Shown piece by piece: positions 26,090-37,194 of a DNA stretch of 64,000 nt; positions within the stretch are counted from its first letter, which is position 1, and each line of letters starts with the position of its first letter. A program made the position numbers and the translations under genes. The notes below the pieces were generated by a model that did no database searches, was not told the DNA's origin, and was given only the letters and a program-made list of their open reading frames with translations. Origin of the DNA: Pelargonium x hortorum (Eukaryota > Streptophyta > Magnoliopsida > Geraniales > Geraniaceae). The stretch covers positions 1 through 64,000 of the forward strand of contig JAYMTJ010000018.1 in assembly GCA_036897525.1 (NCBI GenBank), written 5' to 3'.

Positions 26090-27060
26090 CTTTCTTAGCC
26101 CTATAGAGCTATACTTGCATTCAGAGCTGCTGACACTTCTTTCTAACTTCGTTACCTAGATTTGACCCTTTAAGAAGCTTCTTGCCCTTATATTAATTAA
26201 ACTAAAAAAAAAAAGGTAAGCTTTTATGCTTATTGGCTATCTGTTTACTAGGAATACCTAAGGACACCTAATAGAATATCTATCCCAGTAAACACTTTCT
26301 ACTATAAAATCCTTAGAACACCAGCCTAACATACATAACAGAGTAAACCTTACTCCTAAATAACTAGGATTCTTGTGACTCTGTAGCTTGTGGGTTCCCT
26401 ACTATCTTATGAGGCTTATTAGGAGTTATAGCTCTCTTTCTTCTTAATCTGAATATACCAAGACCTGTAGCTAAACAAAGAAGAACTCCTTTTCTCTAGA
26501 TCTTTCCTAAATTCCCTTATCTACTATACTAAAAATTACCAGTCTTTATAATAAATAATAAACTCTTCAATCCAAATAAGGAAACCCATATCATTCTTAT
26601 ACATTAGAAAAGGCCTCCTTCTTTTTTAGTAAACACCTTATTTAGTAAACGCATTATTTCTATTCTAATGAAGCCCTTCTAACAACCTCGACTCATTTTA
26701 GTATGATTTCCTTTAATTAGAAGACTCAAAACCTTCCCTTTCTTTACACTAAAAGGATTATAAAACAAACACCTAAACTTTCTAGAACTTCCTTTACTTT
26801 AATCCTACATTGGCAACTGACAACTACTTTATCTTCTTTAATAGCTGGGAATTACTTTGGAGAATACCCCATAGTGAGCCCCTTGCTTACATATTTCCCA
26901 TACCTTATTATCAAAGCATTTAACTTAGACCCCTCCTCTTTTCTTTTATTCACTTTACGGGCTATGGAATCCGGAATGAAATTAGAGGAACACTTATTCA
27001 AAGGAACTACACAAACAAGTAGACAACGTCTCTCCCCAATACCTTCTTCTATATTACCGG
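26090..27060. other. C-rich, G-poor strand-skew block
   Basis: On the plus strand C clearly outnumbers G for about a kilobase. For example, I count 16 C against 3 G in 26281-26340 and 14 C against 5 G in 26641-26700. No coding explanation is seen. The neighbouring 25.0-25.8 kb leans the other way. Confidence 0.5.
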
Positions 27061-27652
27061 GATACTAAAAGCTAGTAGAATTTAATAGGGAAACACTTCC
27101 TTATTGTGTTAAACACCCACTACTTTACGGACTGGGGAAAAGGCAGCCACTTGTTAATTCGCTTCCCTTTGAAACACACTCGGGTCAGAGTTGTATGTTA
27201 CTTTTATATTATATAGGCACGCCCTAAAATAATCCAATAGAACAAATAACCCTGGTTCCATACTGCGTTACAAAGTGCCGGGTCTTGACTATTACTTACC
27301 ACTTTTCCAGGAAGAGGGAGAAGTGTTTTAATCTTACTTTGCTGTACTTCCTAAAACTAATGAAAGGAATTTAGAGCAAGGCAAAACTATTGCAATGCAG
27401 TGAAACTCCTATGTTGCATCTTCCTTAGACTCACGAACCTTTGATGAACTTGACCTTTATTTATAGTATATTATATTGTTTAAAGTATTAAATTAAATAG
27501 GACTTAAAAGAAAAGGGTTCGCTAAAGTTTGTAATAGATTGCCAAATAGGAGTGCTTTCCCGTGAAAAAACCCATATCGTAGTTGTTTTACTCGTGATTT
27601 TGTATAGCTTAACTGGCTTTTGAAATCGGTTTCATAAGAAGGTAAGTTTTCT

Positions 27653-27728
27653 CGGGACTGATGGGACTCGAACCCATAACTTCTGCCTCGACAGAGCAGT
27701 GTTCTAACGGATTGAACTATACAATCCC
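27653..27728 (-). tRNA. trnD-GUC: tRNA-Asp(GUC), plastid-type, divergent
   Basis: This folds as a full cloverleaf on the minus strand. Acceptor: GGGATTG with CAGTCCC (one G-T). D-stem: GTTC/GAAC. Anticodon arm: CTGCT-CTGTCGA-GGCAG, anticodon GTC. T-arm: ATGGG-TTCGAGT-CCCAT. It is related to plastid trnD, as is usual for plant mitochondria, but differs from the plastid form mostly by paired changes that keep the stems (CCGCC/GGCGG to CTGCT/GGCAG, GCGGG/CCCGT to ATGGG/CCCAT, GAGC to GAAC). That suggests selection. Oddities: four bases (TATA) instead of two between acceptor and D-stem, D-loop AATCCGTTA with only one of the usual two Gs, and G at position 37. The 3' CCA is not encoded, as expected. 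It would charge Asp and read GAU/GAC codons. Confidence 0.82.
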
Positions 27729-30700
27729 AGCATAATGATAAAAAAATCTTTACTCTTTGCTGCTTTTAATTTCAGTGTATCTTTTACTAAACGCTTTGTT
27801 TGAATGGGCAGTCACAATACTTTCCTTTAGGAATTCTTTCTAAATTTGACAATGGTTGGTATTACTTTACTTGTATTAAGGAAGAAGCTCATTCAAAAAA
27901 AGACGGAATTTGACAAGAATGTTGCATCCAGATCAGAAATATAAGTTCTTTATTCTATGTTTGCCAGCCCCTTATTCTATTAACAATAGGAATGAGCAAG
28001 CCCTGGTTTCTGTCTCATTGAATAGCCTACGCAAATTTAGTATACCTGTGGTATAGAATAGATAAGGAAAGAAGGTATGCGGAAGAATCAGTCAGAAAGG
28101 TCTAGGTAGTCCGAGTCAAAAAGGAAGGCCTAGTATGACTACACAAAACCGAGCATACTCCAGTTTCTCCTTATTTATATAGATTCGGTATTTGTACCGA
28201 TTGCACCCCGGTAACTAACACTAAGCCCTGCCCGTTTAGGAGAACCCTTATCTTATAGCCTAAGAATTATAATACAGACAAAGCGTACTTAGTGATAGTT
28301 AATGGTAATGAAAATAGGAATTCCTTTTTCTTTATTAAGAACGAGGAATACCCCAACGCTAAATTAACTTTAACCAAAGCGGACAAAAAATTGACAGCAA
28401 AATCAGTAATCTTACATGACCATATCATATCTTAAGAATTGTGACTTGAAAAAAGACTTCACAGCTAAGGGTCGATCATACACTCTATAACATAATATAA
28501 TAAATTTAGAAAATTCAACACAGGAAACTCAATGAAATGAGATTTAAAGGTGTTTTTAATTTCATTATACTGCAGAAGAAGAATCTAAAGAGAATTCTCA
28601 ATGTTATTCGGGTTCTTAATTAACTCTTTTTTTATTATTCATTCGTGTTTCACTGTGAGAGTACTATGAGAGAAAATCTTGTTAACCAAGGAGGCGCCTA
28701 TTCCATTGTTATACTCGAATAGAATTGGAGAGGCTAGGTAGGGTAACACCGCTACTTACTGGGACTACACCTATTTTATGGAATCAGCAACCCAACACAA
28801 ACAAGGCGTTTTATACTAAAGCATTAAAGTCCTCTACTAGAAAAGAGGGATGTACTAATGAATACTTCTAAGGCTCTCCTACTTTTGCTCGAAAAGGATC
28901 CATATAGAATATAAGGATAATCATTTCATTTAGGAAAAAGCCTGCTAAGTGAGTCAGAATAGATATTAATATAAGACATTCCCGCACGCAAGCCCTGTAC
29001 TTTTCCAGTACTAACTGGAGCCTAATCCGGTAAAGAAGATATAAATAAAAAAACGCGTTAAATTAATGAAATCTTATTCATATAATGTAATGTGGAACTC
29101 ACTAGCCATAACTTAGCTTTTTTTAGTTACTTTAAGAGGGCTGGACTCTCTTTTCATAATTAACTAAATAATATCTAATAAGTATAACTCAATATACTAT
29201 AGAATACGTTAGGTATAAACACCTATCTCCCTCTCTAACTGCTTAAGGAGAAAGTATAGCTCCTAAGACTAATAAAGTCAGTAACAAATCGGTCAATAAG
29301 AAGAAGTAATAAGCTGTGAGATTAGAACCTGTGGCTACAAGTTTCATTCTGGTTGGGATTTACCCGATTGAAAGACTCAACTAGATATACACTAACAGAC
29401 TCTATTTCACTTCCTAACTTACTGATATTAGAGAGTCACAAATAAATAAGTCCTTTATTTAATAAGTGATTTTATTCCTTCCATAATACTGAAATTATTA
29501 CGCAATATTCCAAGAGCTTTTATAGAAACTGTAGGCAAGCCTTTGCCTCTTAGGTAAAAATAAGGTTTTCTTAACGAGAGATGGCAAATTAAGCGGGAAA
29601 GCCCTAACAATTCTAAGGGACTTCGTATCTAATTATAGTATAACTAACCCCAATGTTAAACTAAACAAGTCTTGTCAAAGTCTTTTATCTTAATGCAGTA
29701 CTTCTGTAGTTAAGTTAGTCTTATTTTGAGACAATATAAAATAGCATTATCGTGTATATGTCTTGCTTAGAATCAATCCCAGCACTCGTTTCAAAAAGAA
29801 AGAGCTTATAAGTTTAGGAGCTAGCTATATATTGTGAGTTGAAGCACTTATAGAGTTTGCAAGTATTTGTCTTTTGAAAGATGATTTATCCTTAGTCAAA
29901 ACAACGCGGAGTTACCCTTCTTAAGCAGAACTAAACCTAAGGATCTCAAATAATCGATATTAGAGGAAGACTTTTTTACGGGTTATGTATGTATATACCA
30001 CTCTTGGCTTAACCTTGTCCCAATTTCTAGGTACTAAACTAAAGGATTACTCTCGTTTTTGTTTTTTTACAATTTTCTGCTTTATTTACGGATTGAAAGC
30101 CCTAGAAAAGCCCAAATTAACCAAAGATAAGTAGGCTCACAATACATATGTTTATCCGCATTTGGGATCCCTTCCTCGGTAGCTTTTTTAGGATTCCAAA
30201 TATACACTAAACTTATGTTAGATCCCACAAGGAAGGATTTGCTAAGGCTAAAGGAAGGGATAGGGGTTAGCTCTTCGGGGCATTTCCATTTACGAGTTTT
30301 TAACACTGGAGTAGGCGTTTTATAACAACCTAAGTTATATTGCTTCTTTTTTTGAGATAGTCCTAGATCTTGCTTTCACCAGGTTTACGCCTTATTTTTT
30401 TTAGTTACCCCTTCCCCCAAAAAAACTATAAACTTATTCCTTACAATAACAATAATATACACGCGGCTCTTTATATATAAACTAAAACTTTATAACTGCC
30501 CGTAATCCCTTCTAGGGACTCGGTTTTCCTAGAATCCTAAACCTTCTATAGATTTTCAAGCTATAATTTCATTTCTAACTACTCTGCGCGCTCTTTTTAG
30601 CCCAAAAGAGGAAAATAAGTGTACTATTTGGGCAGCCTCTTAAGTGTGGGTTTTTCCGTAATGTAATATTACAAACCGCTAAAAAAGAAAAGGATGCCCT

Positions 30701-33700
30701 GACTAAGGAGTTTTCAACGGGAATTGACTATAAGATATCGAAAAGAGCGCTTTCGTATAAGGTTCTAAACAGCCTAGGAAGAATAACAGTCTTTCTGAAG
30801 GGGTCCCCGCTGGGTTGTTTACTTTACTTTAAACCAGGAATTGAAGAGTACTAATACTAAGTAAATCCTTTCTACGGATAACCGAGGAGTACAGACTCAA
30901 GCAAACAAGCCCGAATACCCAGAATATCCTTCTACAGTTTAAGGTACTCTTGTATAACTCATTATACTTTGGATTTACTATACTTAAATTGTTGACCTCT
31001 TAGTTTTGAGAGAGAAAGCCTTGGAACCCTTAACTTTTGTTTTAGAATTCCTTACCCTTCATTATCTAGGATCCTAGCATGACATTGATAAAGAAAGCAG
31101 CTTCCCTTTAGAAATCCTTGTTTTGTTGACACAGGAAATTCTTAGTAATATTATACAGACTAGCAGACTAGAAAAGCAAAGCTATCGAATATAAACTTAC
31201 TTGCAGCAGATACTAGGCAGACTGGAACGTACTAACCAAATAGAGAGCCTGCCTGCCAGCCAACGAACTTCCTTGATTACTTACTTTGTTTGCTAGAAAT
31301 ACTGCAAATACTGGAAAGCACCCGGAAGGTATACCGGGAAAACGCTATCTGTTTAATAAAGCTTCACCTTTAGATTAGAAAGAATGAGAACCTTTGCCTT
31401 GCTCAGGAAAGGGGGTCTCTTAGTTTCCTAGCCTGTTTTACTCTTATAGAAGATGAAACTTAAACTAGAAAGAGTTTTAATGTGTATGTTCAACACCCTC
31501 AGTTATGTCGTTAGAATAGATAGGACTGCCCGCGGAAGCCCTATAGGTAACTTCATTTGTCTAAGGGAGTTCTTAGTTTAGAATCGTTTTAGTAGATCTT
31601 TTTTATGAAATTCTAGTAGTCCAGCGGATCTGAGAGAAAAGAATTTTACATCAAGATTTAAACTTAAAGGCCCTAAGTTTTTGGATCGAAGCCAAGAGTA
31701 AACAAAAAAAGGGTAGGGTAGTAACTTTAAAAACTTATTTCATTGTTATCATTATATGGGTATCCTATATGGAGTATAAGATTATTTTATAAGTATATAA
31801 ATTCCCGAGAAAATCTTTAACTTTAAGTAAGATAAAAAAAAAATATATATAAAACACCATATACATAGCACCGAATAAGAGCGAGTCTTCGAGCAAGAAA
31901 GCTATAAACGGAAAAAACTAATACTAAAAAGACTTAGATATTTTCTTGATTAACTTAGTGTAATTTATTTGTTATTCACAGGATATGGTCTTTTTTTACT
32001 TATATCTTACAGTAAACTGGTTAATCAAGGGCACTTTCATTCACGAAATACTTAAGAATCTTACCCATAAGAGCAATTTCTAGTAATATTGGTTTCTATA
32101 CATACTAGTCCTCGCTTGTCTTTAAGGGATGTGATGTCCTAATTATAGAAATTACCTTTGTACGAGGGGCTGTGCATCTCAGCAGCTTTGGCTTTAATAT
32201 ATGAACTGCCTTGACTTGAGCACCGGTTACTGGTGAGGTGAGTAGAATGAGCTCCCTTTATACAAACAAAATTCCTTACTATTAAATAAAAGTTAGAAAA
32301 TAAAAGGGTAGCTTCATCTTAGAGTAATACTGAAATTTTCTACTTTTGTTCCTCTAGTTAGGAGTAGTTGTCTTAGTCTTCCATTACTATATACTTCATT
32401 TATATTATTAGATATTATAAAGGGTTTTAAAGGATAGTATGCCTCCAGCCCCATGTTCTTCTATAGAGGTAAGCTTGCTTAGAGAGATTAGGAGTAAGTC
32501 CTTTACTTCAAAAAACTTTGGCAAAAAACGTAAGTGAAGCTATTGTAAAGCTTAGGCGCCCGAGCCGGGGTACTCTCTTAGTAATTAAAATTGTACTAAA
32601 TACAAACTATTCAAATTGGCAGTTAGTTTAGTATTAAAGGGTTAGAATCGGGAATTCTGAAGGGGGCACTAGCGGGCCGGGCCGTCCTTGGGGTTGTAAT
32701 GATCCTAACTAATTACAGGAGCTCAAGAGTCCTTAATTTATCTTAGAGAAGAAGTCCCATAACAAATAATTAAGAGAAAAGTCTAGCTCAGAATCTAAGT
32801 CATGCAGAACAAAGTGGGTAAATAAAAGATTTTAGTATAAAGAATTTCCGTTCAGTAATGAAGTCAAGTTTAAGCAAGATTCCTATAGTGTATTGTATCT
32901 TTAGAGAAGTCTAGTTTCAAGGTCTAAGACTCTAAGAAATGTAAAGTAAGGTAAATCCTAGAGTTTAAATGTACAAACAGGTATCTTAACAGGTAATAAA
33001 AGGAATTCATTTTGGGGGTTCTGAATCTTTGCTGGATTTATAGCAGGATTTATAGAATAGAAATAAAATAGATAAGTTCTTGAAATCTTAGGAAGAAAGT
33101 CGGGCTAAAGCTAAAGAATTTCTAGTAAAGAAGTCAATTCATTAGCAAGGGAAGTTTCATTAACGGGCAGGCTTTTCCTGGGATTTTGGTTTAAAGGCAT
33201 TCCAATAAATAATATTTAGTTGCTCTTGGTGCTCCTTATTTTATAGTTGTAAACCAGTACATTAGTCTTTGGGATTCGTGGGATTAGTATTTTATTGATG
33301 AAAGTTTTCCCGCGTAAACAGTAAACAACTTTTGCGCGATAGAGTCATATTTATTTGAGTGCTTACCGGTATTTCTATAGCAGCTTTAACAAATGGAAAG
33401 GTGGCCTTGTTTTCTAGTCTGTCTGTAAGTAGAGTCTTTTTCAAGTTAAGAAACCGGGTATTTCTTAAGTTTGTATGCTTATGATAAGCCAAGCAAGTCA
33501 AGTTTTCAGTCTAAGTAGTGTGAAAGGTTGGTCCTTGATAGAAGGGAGAGTCTTACCCTATAAATATACAGCCAGTAGTATTCCGGTAAATAACGAAAAC
33601 TTTTTTACGCGAGTTCTTTCTGCGAACGGAAAAGCCCGAGATTTAGTCTAGAAGGGGGGCTTTCTCTTGTAATCCCCTTTTTTATAAGTATAAGATATTG

Positions 33701-35016
33701 CACACTTTGGCCTGACACTTAATTTACACGAGGAAAGAGATGGAGTTTCGTGCCAGAGTATTCTCTTTTTTTTTCAACTCTCCCTTATTCTAGAAATTAG
33801 GACCCTTTCGTTTATTGTCAGCTGTAAGCGTAAAATGCTTATTAAGATTTTAGATTTACATTCTAATAAGTACTAAAGAAGAGCTGTATCAAATTGTATA
33901 TTTATTCTTTAATTTAAATCCCCTGCAAATTAGTTCTTTTCTATTTATATGGGGGATCTTTCCAATAAAAAAAAGCTAAACCCCTAATCATCCTTGTGTA
34001 CCGAGTAAAGAGAAACCTTTATAAGACACCATTGAACGTACTTGTTAATCTCCCGTTTTTCTTATCTAGCGAACTCTTTTGCCGCTTACTACAACAAGGA
34101 TAGACTTTTCCCAGTATATATATCCAGGGTAGGCAGATGTTTAGAAGTACCCCAGCCTCCCTACTAAATTGTCTACAAATTAAATTCCAGCTACGACTCT
34201 AATCTAAATATTCGAATTCTTTGAAGCTCTATAAAAGCTTTCAGTTATTGTATACCGCTTGATTTAGCCTATTCTCTCATCTTCCCTTTCTTTTTTTTTA
34301 TGTTACACAACTCTTAAGTAGTTGGCTTTACTTTACCCTGGGAATCCCTTGAAGATAAAAATTTCCTAACAGTACATCCTTTGAAAAATCTTAGGGGAAT
34401 GTGAGGTGTTATTACTCAATCTTGTACAGAAGGTGCATCTTAACAGTAAATTCGCAATAAAATTGAGGGAAACCGAAACCCTTGAGTCCTGAGTAAACGG
34501 GAAAGGAAAACGAAAGTCTTTTTCAGAGAAAGCTTGTATTAAATACTTCAACCCAGCAGGAAAATCCTTGGAGGCACCCTTACCTTTTCTTTTATAAAAT
34601 CAAGAAAAACAAACTTCTCACATACTTCGAAATAAAATGCAGTACAGAGAGTTGACCTAGAGCAGTACTAAGTTTCTATAAGACGATGTAGTAAATTAAA
34701 GCGGTTGCTTAGAAATTTTGATAGTAAATCTTTTGAACCAAACCTAGTAGGAGGGGTGTACAAATCTCCTATAGACATGCTTTCCTAAAGTAAGATCTAG
34801 TGGGGTATGCTTATAAATCTTCTCTTTATTTTGATTTCCCTACAGTAAATCATCGGAAGTAAAAACCATATTAAAAAACAAGCATGTTAAAGTGCATAAA
34901 AAAGGCTGTGGTGACCCAAAACAACCGAGGGAAAAAGGAATGGATTCGGTTTCACCTTTATGGGGCTAAATACTCACGAGAGTAACAAACTCGGGAGATC
35001 ACCTCGTAAAAAAAGT
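27729..35016. other. 7.3-kb gene-free spacer
   Basis: No gene is recognised. A mildly purine-rich block lies at about 32.5-33.2 kb. A GC-rich patch (GCGGGCCGGGCCG) occurs near 32671-32683 without any identifiable origin. Frames at 30082-30306, 33292-33501 and 34366-34551 (all minus) look like chance. Confidence 0.55.
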
Positions 35017-35080
35017 AGGGAATGTCGGTTAACAGCTAGTAAAAAGTACTAGAAATCGGGTTCAACTCCCGCAATCCCCA
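35017..35080 (+). other. tRNA-like structure lacking a D-arm
   Basis: A 64-base stretch gives a tRNA-like outline. Acceptor strands are AGGGAAT and AATCCCC (five of seven pairs) with an A discriminator. There is a perfect five-pair anticodon-like arm CTAGT-AAAAAGT-ACTAG, and a T-arm TCGGG-TTCAACT-CCCGC with four of five pairs and a canonical T-loop. Only 12 bases (GTCGGTTAACAG) stand where the D-arm should be. The loop lacks the invariant U33, and its would-be anticodon AAA is not used in plant mitochondria. It is most likely a relic of a tRNA or a chance fold. Confidence 0.25.
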
Positions 35081-35183
35081 GGTTTTGTAGTGATTTTTAT
35101 AGTCTTTATTTGGATTCTAGCTCTGATTTATGGGTTACCCTGAAAAAGCCCCAAAAGGGTCGCTTTCGGCAGGTAAAGTCCTG

Positions 35184-35285
35184 GATTTCCACTCAAAAAG
35201 GGGCTTTGAGTCGATTCGAACCTATGAAATTTCAACTAAAAAGGGTCTTTCCACTCGATTTGAACCAACAGATTTTCACCAAAAA
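35184..35285 (+). repeat. imperfect 43-44-bp tandem repeat, about 2.4 copies
   Basis: Units start near 35184, 35228 and 35271. Shared blocks include GATTTCCAC / AATTTCAAC / GATTTTCAC, then a run of A, GGG, CTTT, and CTCGATTTGAACC or GTCGATTCGAACC. The third unit is partial. An open frame (about 35113-35427, no ATG at its head) crosses the repeats, but the period is not a multiple of three, so the repeat is not protein-driven. The T-loop-like GATTCGAACC in each unit may be coincidence or a tRNA trace. Confidence 0.6.
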
Positions 35286-36479
35286 TGCCTCAACTATCTT
35301 TTTTGGGGATTTGATTAGAAATAGGGGCTTTCTAAGAGGAAGCCTTTTTGGACACAATTCTTGCTTTTATCAAGTTCAGACTCAAAGTGGGGGTATGTTC
35401 TTTTCGTTTTGGGTGGGGTTTACTTGAATAGAAAAAAGAGTCCCATGCCTAAGGTTTCGGACTATTGTATCCGTCAAAAAGAAGCAAACTAAGTAAGTTT
35501 CAAATCAAAGACAGGCGCTTTAAAGTCTAGTATAGGGTCAATCTATTTGTTATAAGCCAGTTTTTATTCGCTCTCGCTCCCAGTTACTAGCTCTAAGCCT
35601 TTTTATACTCCTAGGTTGGAGGTATTCCGTAATGTTATACATCAAGTCTTTTTCCTTGTACTGGTTAGGTTTTAGGGGTTATTTTAGCAAGCAATAAAAG
35701 TCTTTCAGGTCAAGGGAAAACCCTTACTAGGAAACTCTTTTAAGATCGAGCAGGTACTGCCCACAATAGGTTTTTAGTCCGGGATTACACGAATTCATGT
35801 CTTTTTTAAGTAAGAGGTTTCCTTATGGTTTCAATTCTACAGGCTCTCCTTAAGATTAGAGTTAAAGGGTTAGGTCAAAAAGTAAAGAAAAGATCGTATT
35901 CAAGTTTAGAGCAACCCTGTACATTATTCGGAATTTTGAGTCAATTTTGTTAAAATACGTAGTAAAATCCTGGAATTTCCTAAATCCACAGGAATTACTT
36001 AATTCTTTGTTAAGATAAGCTCCTTTAGAAACCTAGTAATCCGTAGTCGATATTAGAAAGGAGCGAAGTAGAGCCCCCTTTTTTCTTCGGTGTAATGAAT
36101 TCAATTCAATTCGAACTGTAAGCAGCACTTGTTAGTTCATTTTACTTATCAAATACTTAACAGGAATTCTGCCTTTCTACAACTAATCAGACTCGAACCC
36201 TGGCATTTCCCTTTTCATAGGGTTTAGGTTCTACTCTCAACGAAATTAATATTAAGTATATAATTATTCTCTTACTTAATCTACTTAATCAGAAGAATTT
36301 ACAGCCGGTTAAGCCTCTTCATAAAGTTTATTTCCTCGAGCTTTGGAATAAAAAGTCTAATTTAAAGTGTATGAAACTCCTTATTTTTTAATTCAATTCA
36401 AAAAGAGTCTCACAGAAACGAAAAAGGGACTCTGTAACAAGAGAAATTCCTTATATAAAGTTAACAACTCTTCCAAAAT

Positions 36480-37080
36480 GCCCCTTATACTTAGTGAGAA
36501 AACTAACAGAATAGCACTAGCTTACTCGAAATCTCCCGCATAAAGAAAAGATTTCCCTATAGGTCTCCCTAAATTGGACTTTGACTCTTAAATAAACTTA
36601 GGAATTCTCACTCAAAAACGCGGGTAAATTCGATTTAGTATTACCAGAATCCCCGTTTAGCATTCTTAGTCTTGAACCTTTTCTCGACTTATACAAATCC
36701 AGCAGGGATCCTTATCAACTTCAGCAGCCACTTAAAACTAAAAATCTCTTACTCTTCCTTTTTTTACAACCCCCTACTTCAAGCCCTTATACAGGTAAAG
36801 GAGCACTCTTTGCTTAAGTAAGGAAACTCCCTCAAAACTTAAAAAAACTAGCTTACAGAAAAAGCCTCTAAAAAGTACCCTCTATAAAATGGCTTCTATT
36901 TGCAAGTAAAGTAGACAGCTACTCTCCCCTTCTCTATCCCATATAAACATAGATACCTTGTAGCACACACTTCCTCTTATGACTTCCTTTGTTACTCTGT
37001 ATCACTATCTTATTCTTCTGTATCTTGGTAGCTCTGTTAGTACCAACTATCTTAAAAAACCCTAATCAAACTAACCACCT
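36480..37080. other. pyrimidine-rich, G-poor strand-skew block
   Basis: The plus strand is poor in G over about 600 bases. I count 20 C against 2 G in 36721-36780 and 17 C against 5 G in 36961-37020. No open frame or RNA gene explains it. Confidence 0.55.
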
Positions 37081-37169
37081 GCTAATGGAACCTAGGATTT
37101 TCTTTGGGATGGGAGTAGAGTGCAAGCTTATACTTTGAGTTTAGGCAATCAATATCTTATATTGTAGTG

Positions 37170-37194
37170 GAATAATGTTAGCCTCCTTCTTTCC
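37170..37194 (-). repeat. 25-bp repeat, inverted partner at 2820-2844
   Basis: This is the reverse-complement copy of the 25-base stretch at 2820-2844. It lies at the start of a less AT-rich island (about 37.1-37.9 kb). The identity stops abruptly on both sides, so this is a short dispersed repeat and not part of a long duplication. Confidence 0.75.

Larger units (their letters stand above)
12977..27652. other. 14.7-kb gene-free AT-rich spacer
   Basis: I recognise no gene, rRNA or intron core here. The stretch holds small tandem duplications (19101-19127 and 22071-22090), poly-T and poly-A runs, and a C-rich/G-poor block at about 26.1-27.06 kb. Open frames at 13599-13805, 17528-17806 (minus), 22490-22783 (minus) and 26874-27068 show no family features and are treated as chance. 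Confidence 0.55.

Noticed and set aside
35110-35427. 105-codon plus-strand frame across the 43-bp repeats
   Set aside because: It has no ATG at its start, no known motif, and the repeat period is not in codon register.
36180-36250. T-arm-like GACTCGAACCC with a GAA-containing hairpin, possible trnF
   Set aside because: The hairpin loop has the wrong size and neither acceptor nor D-arm pairs.
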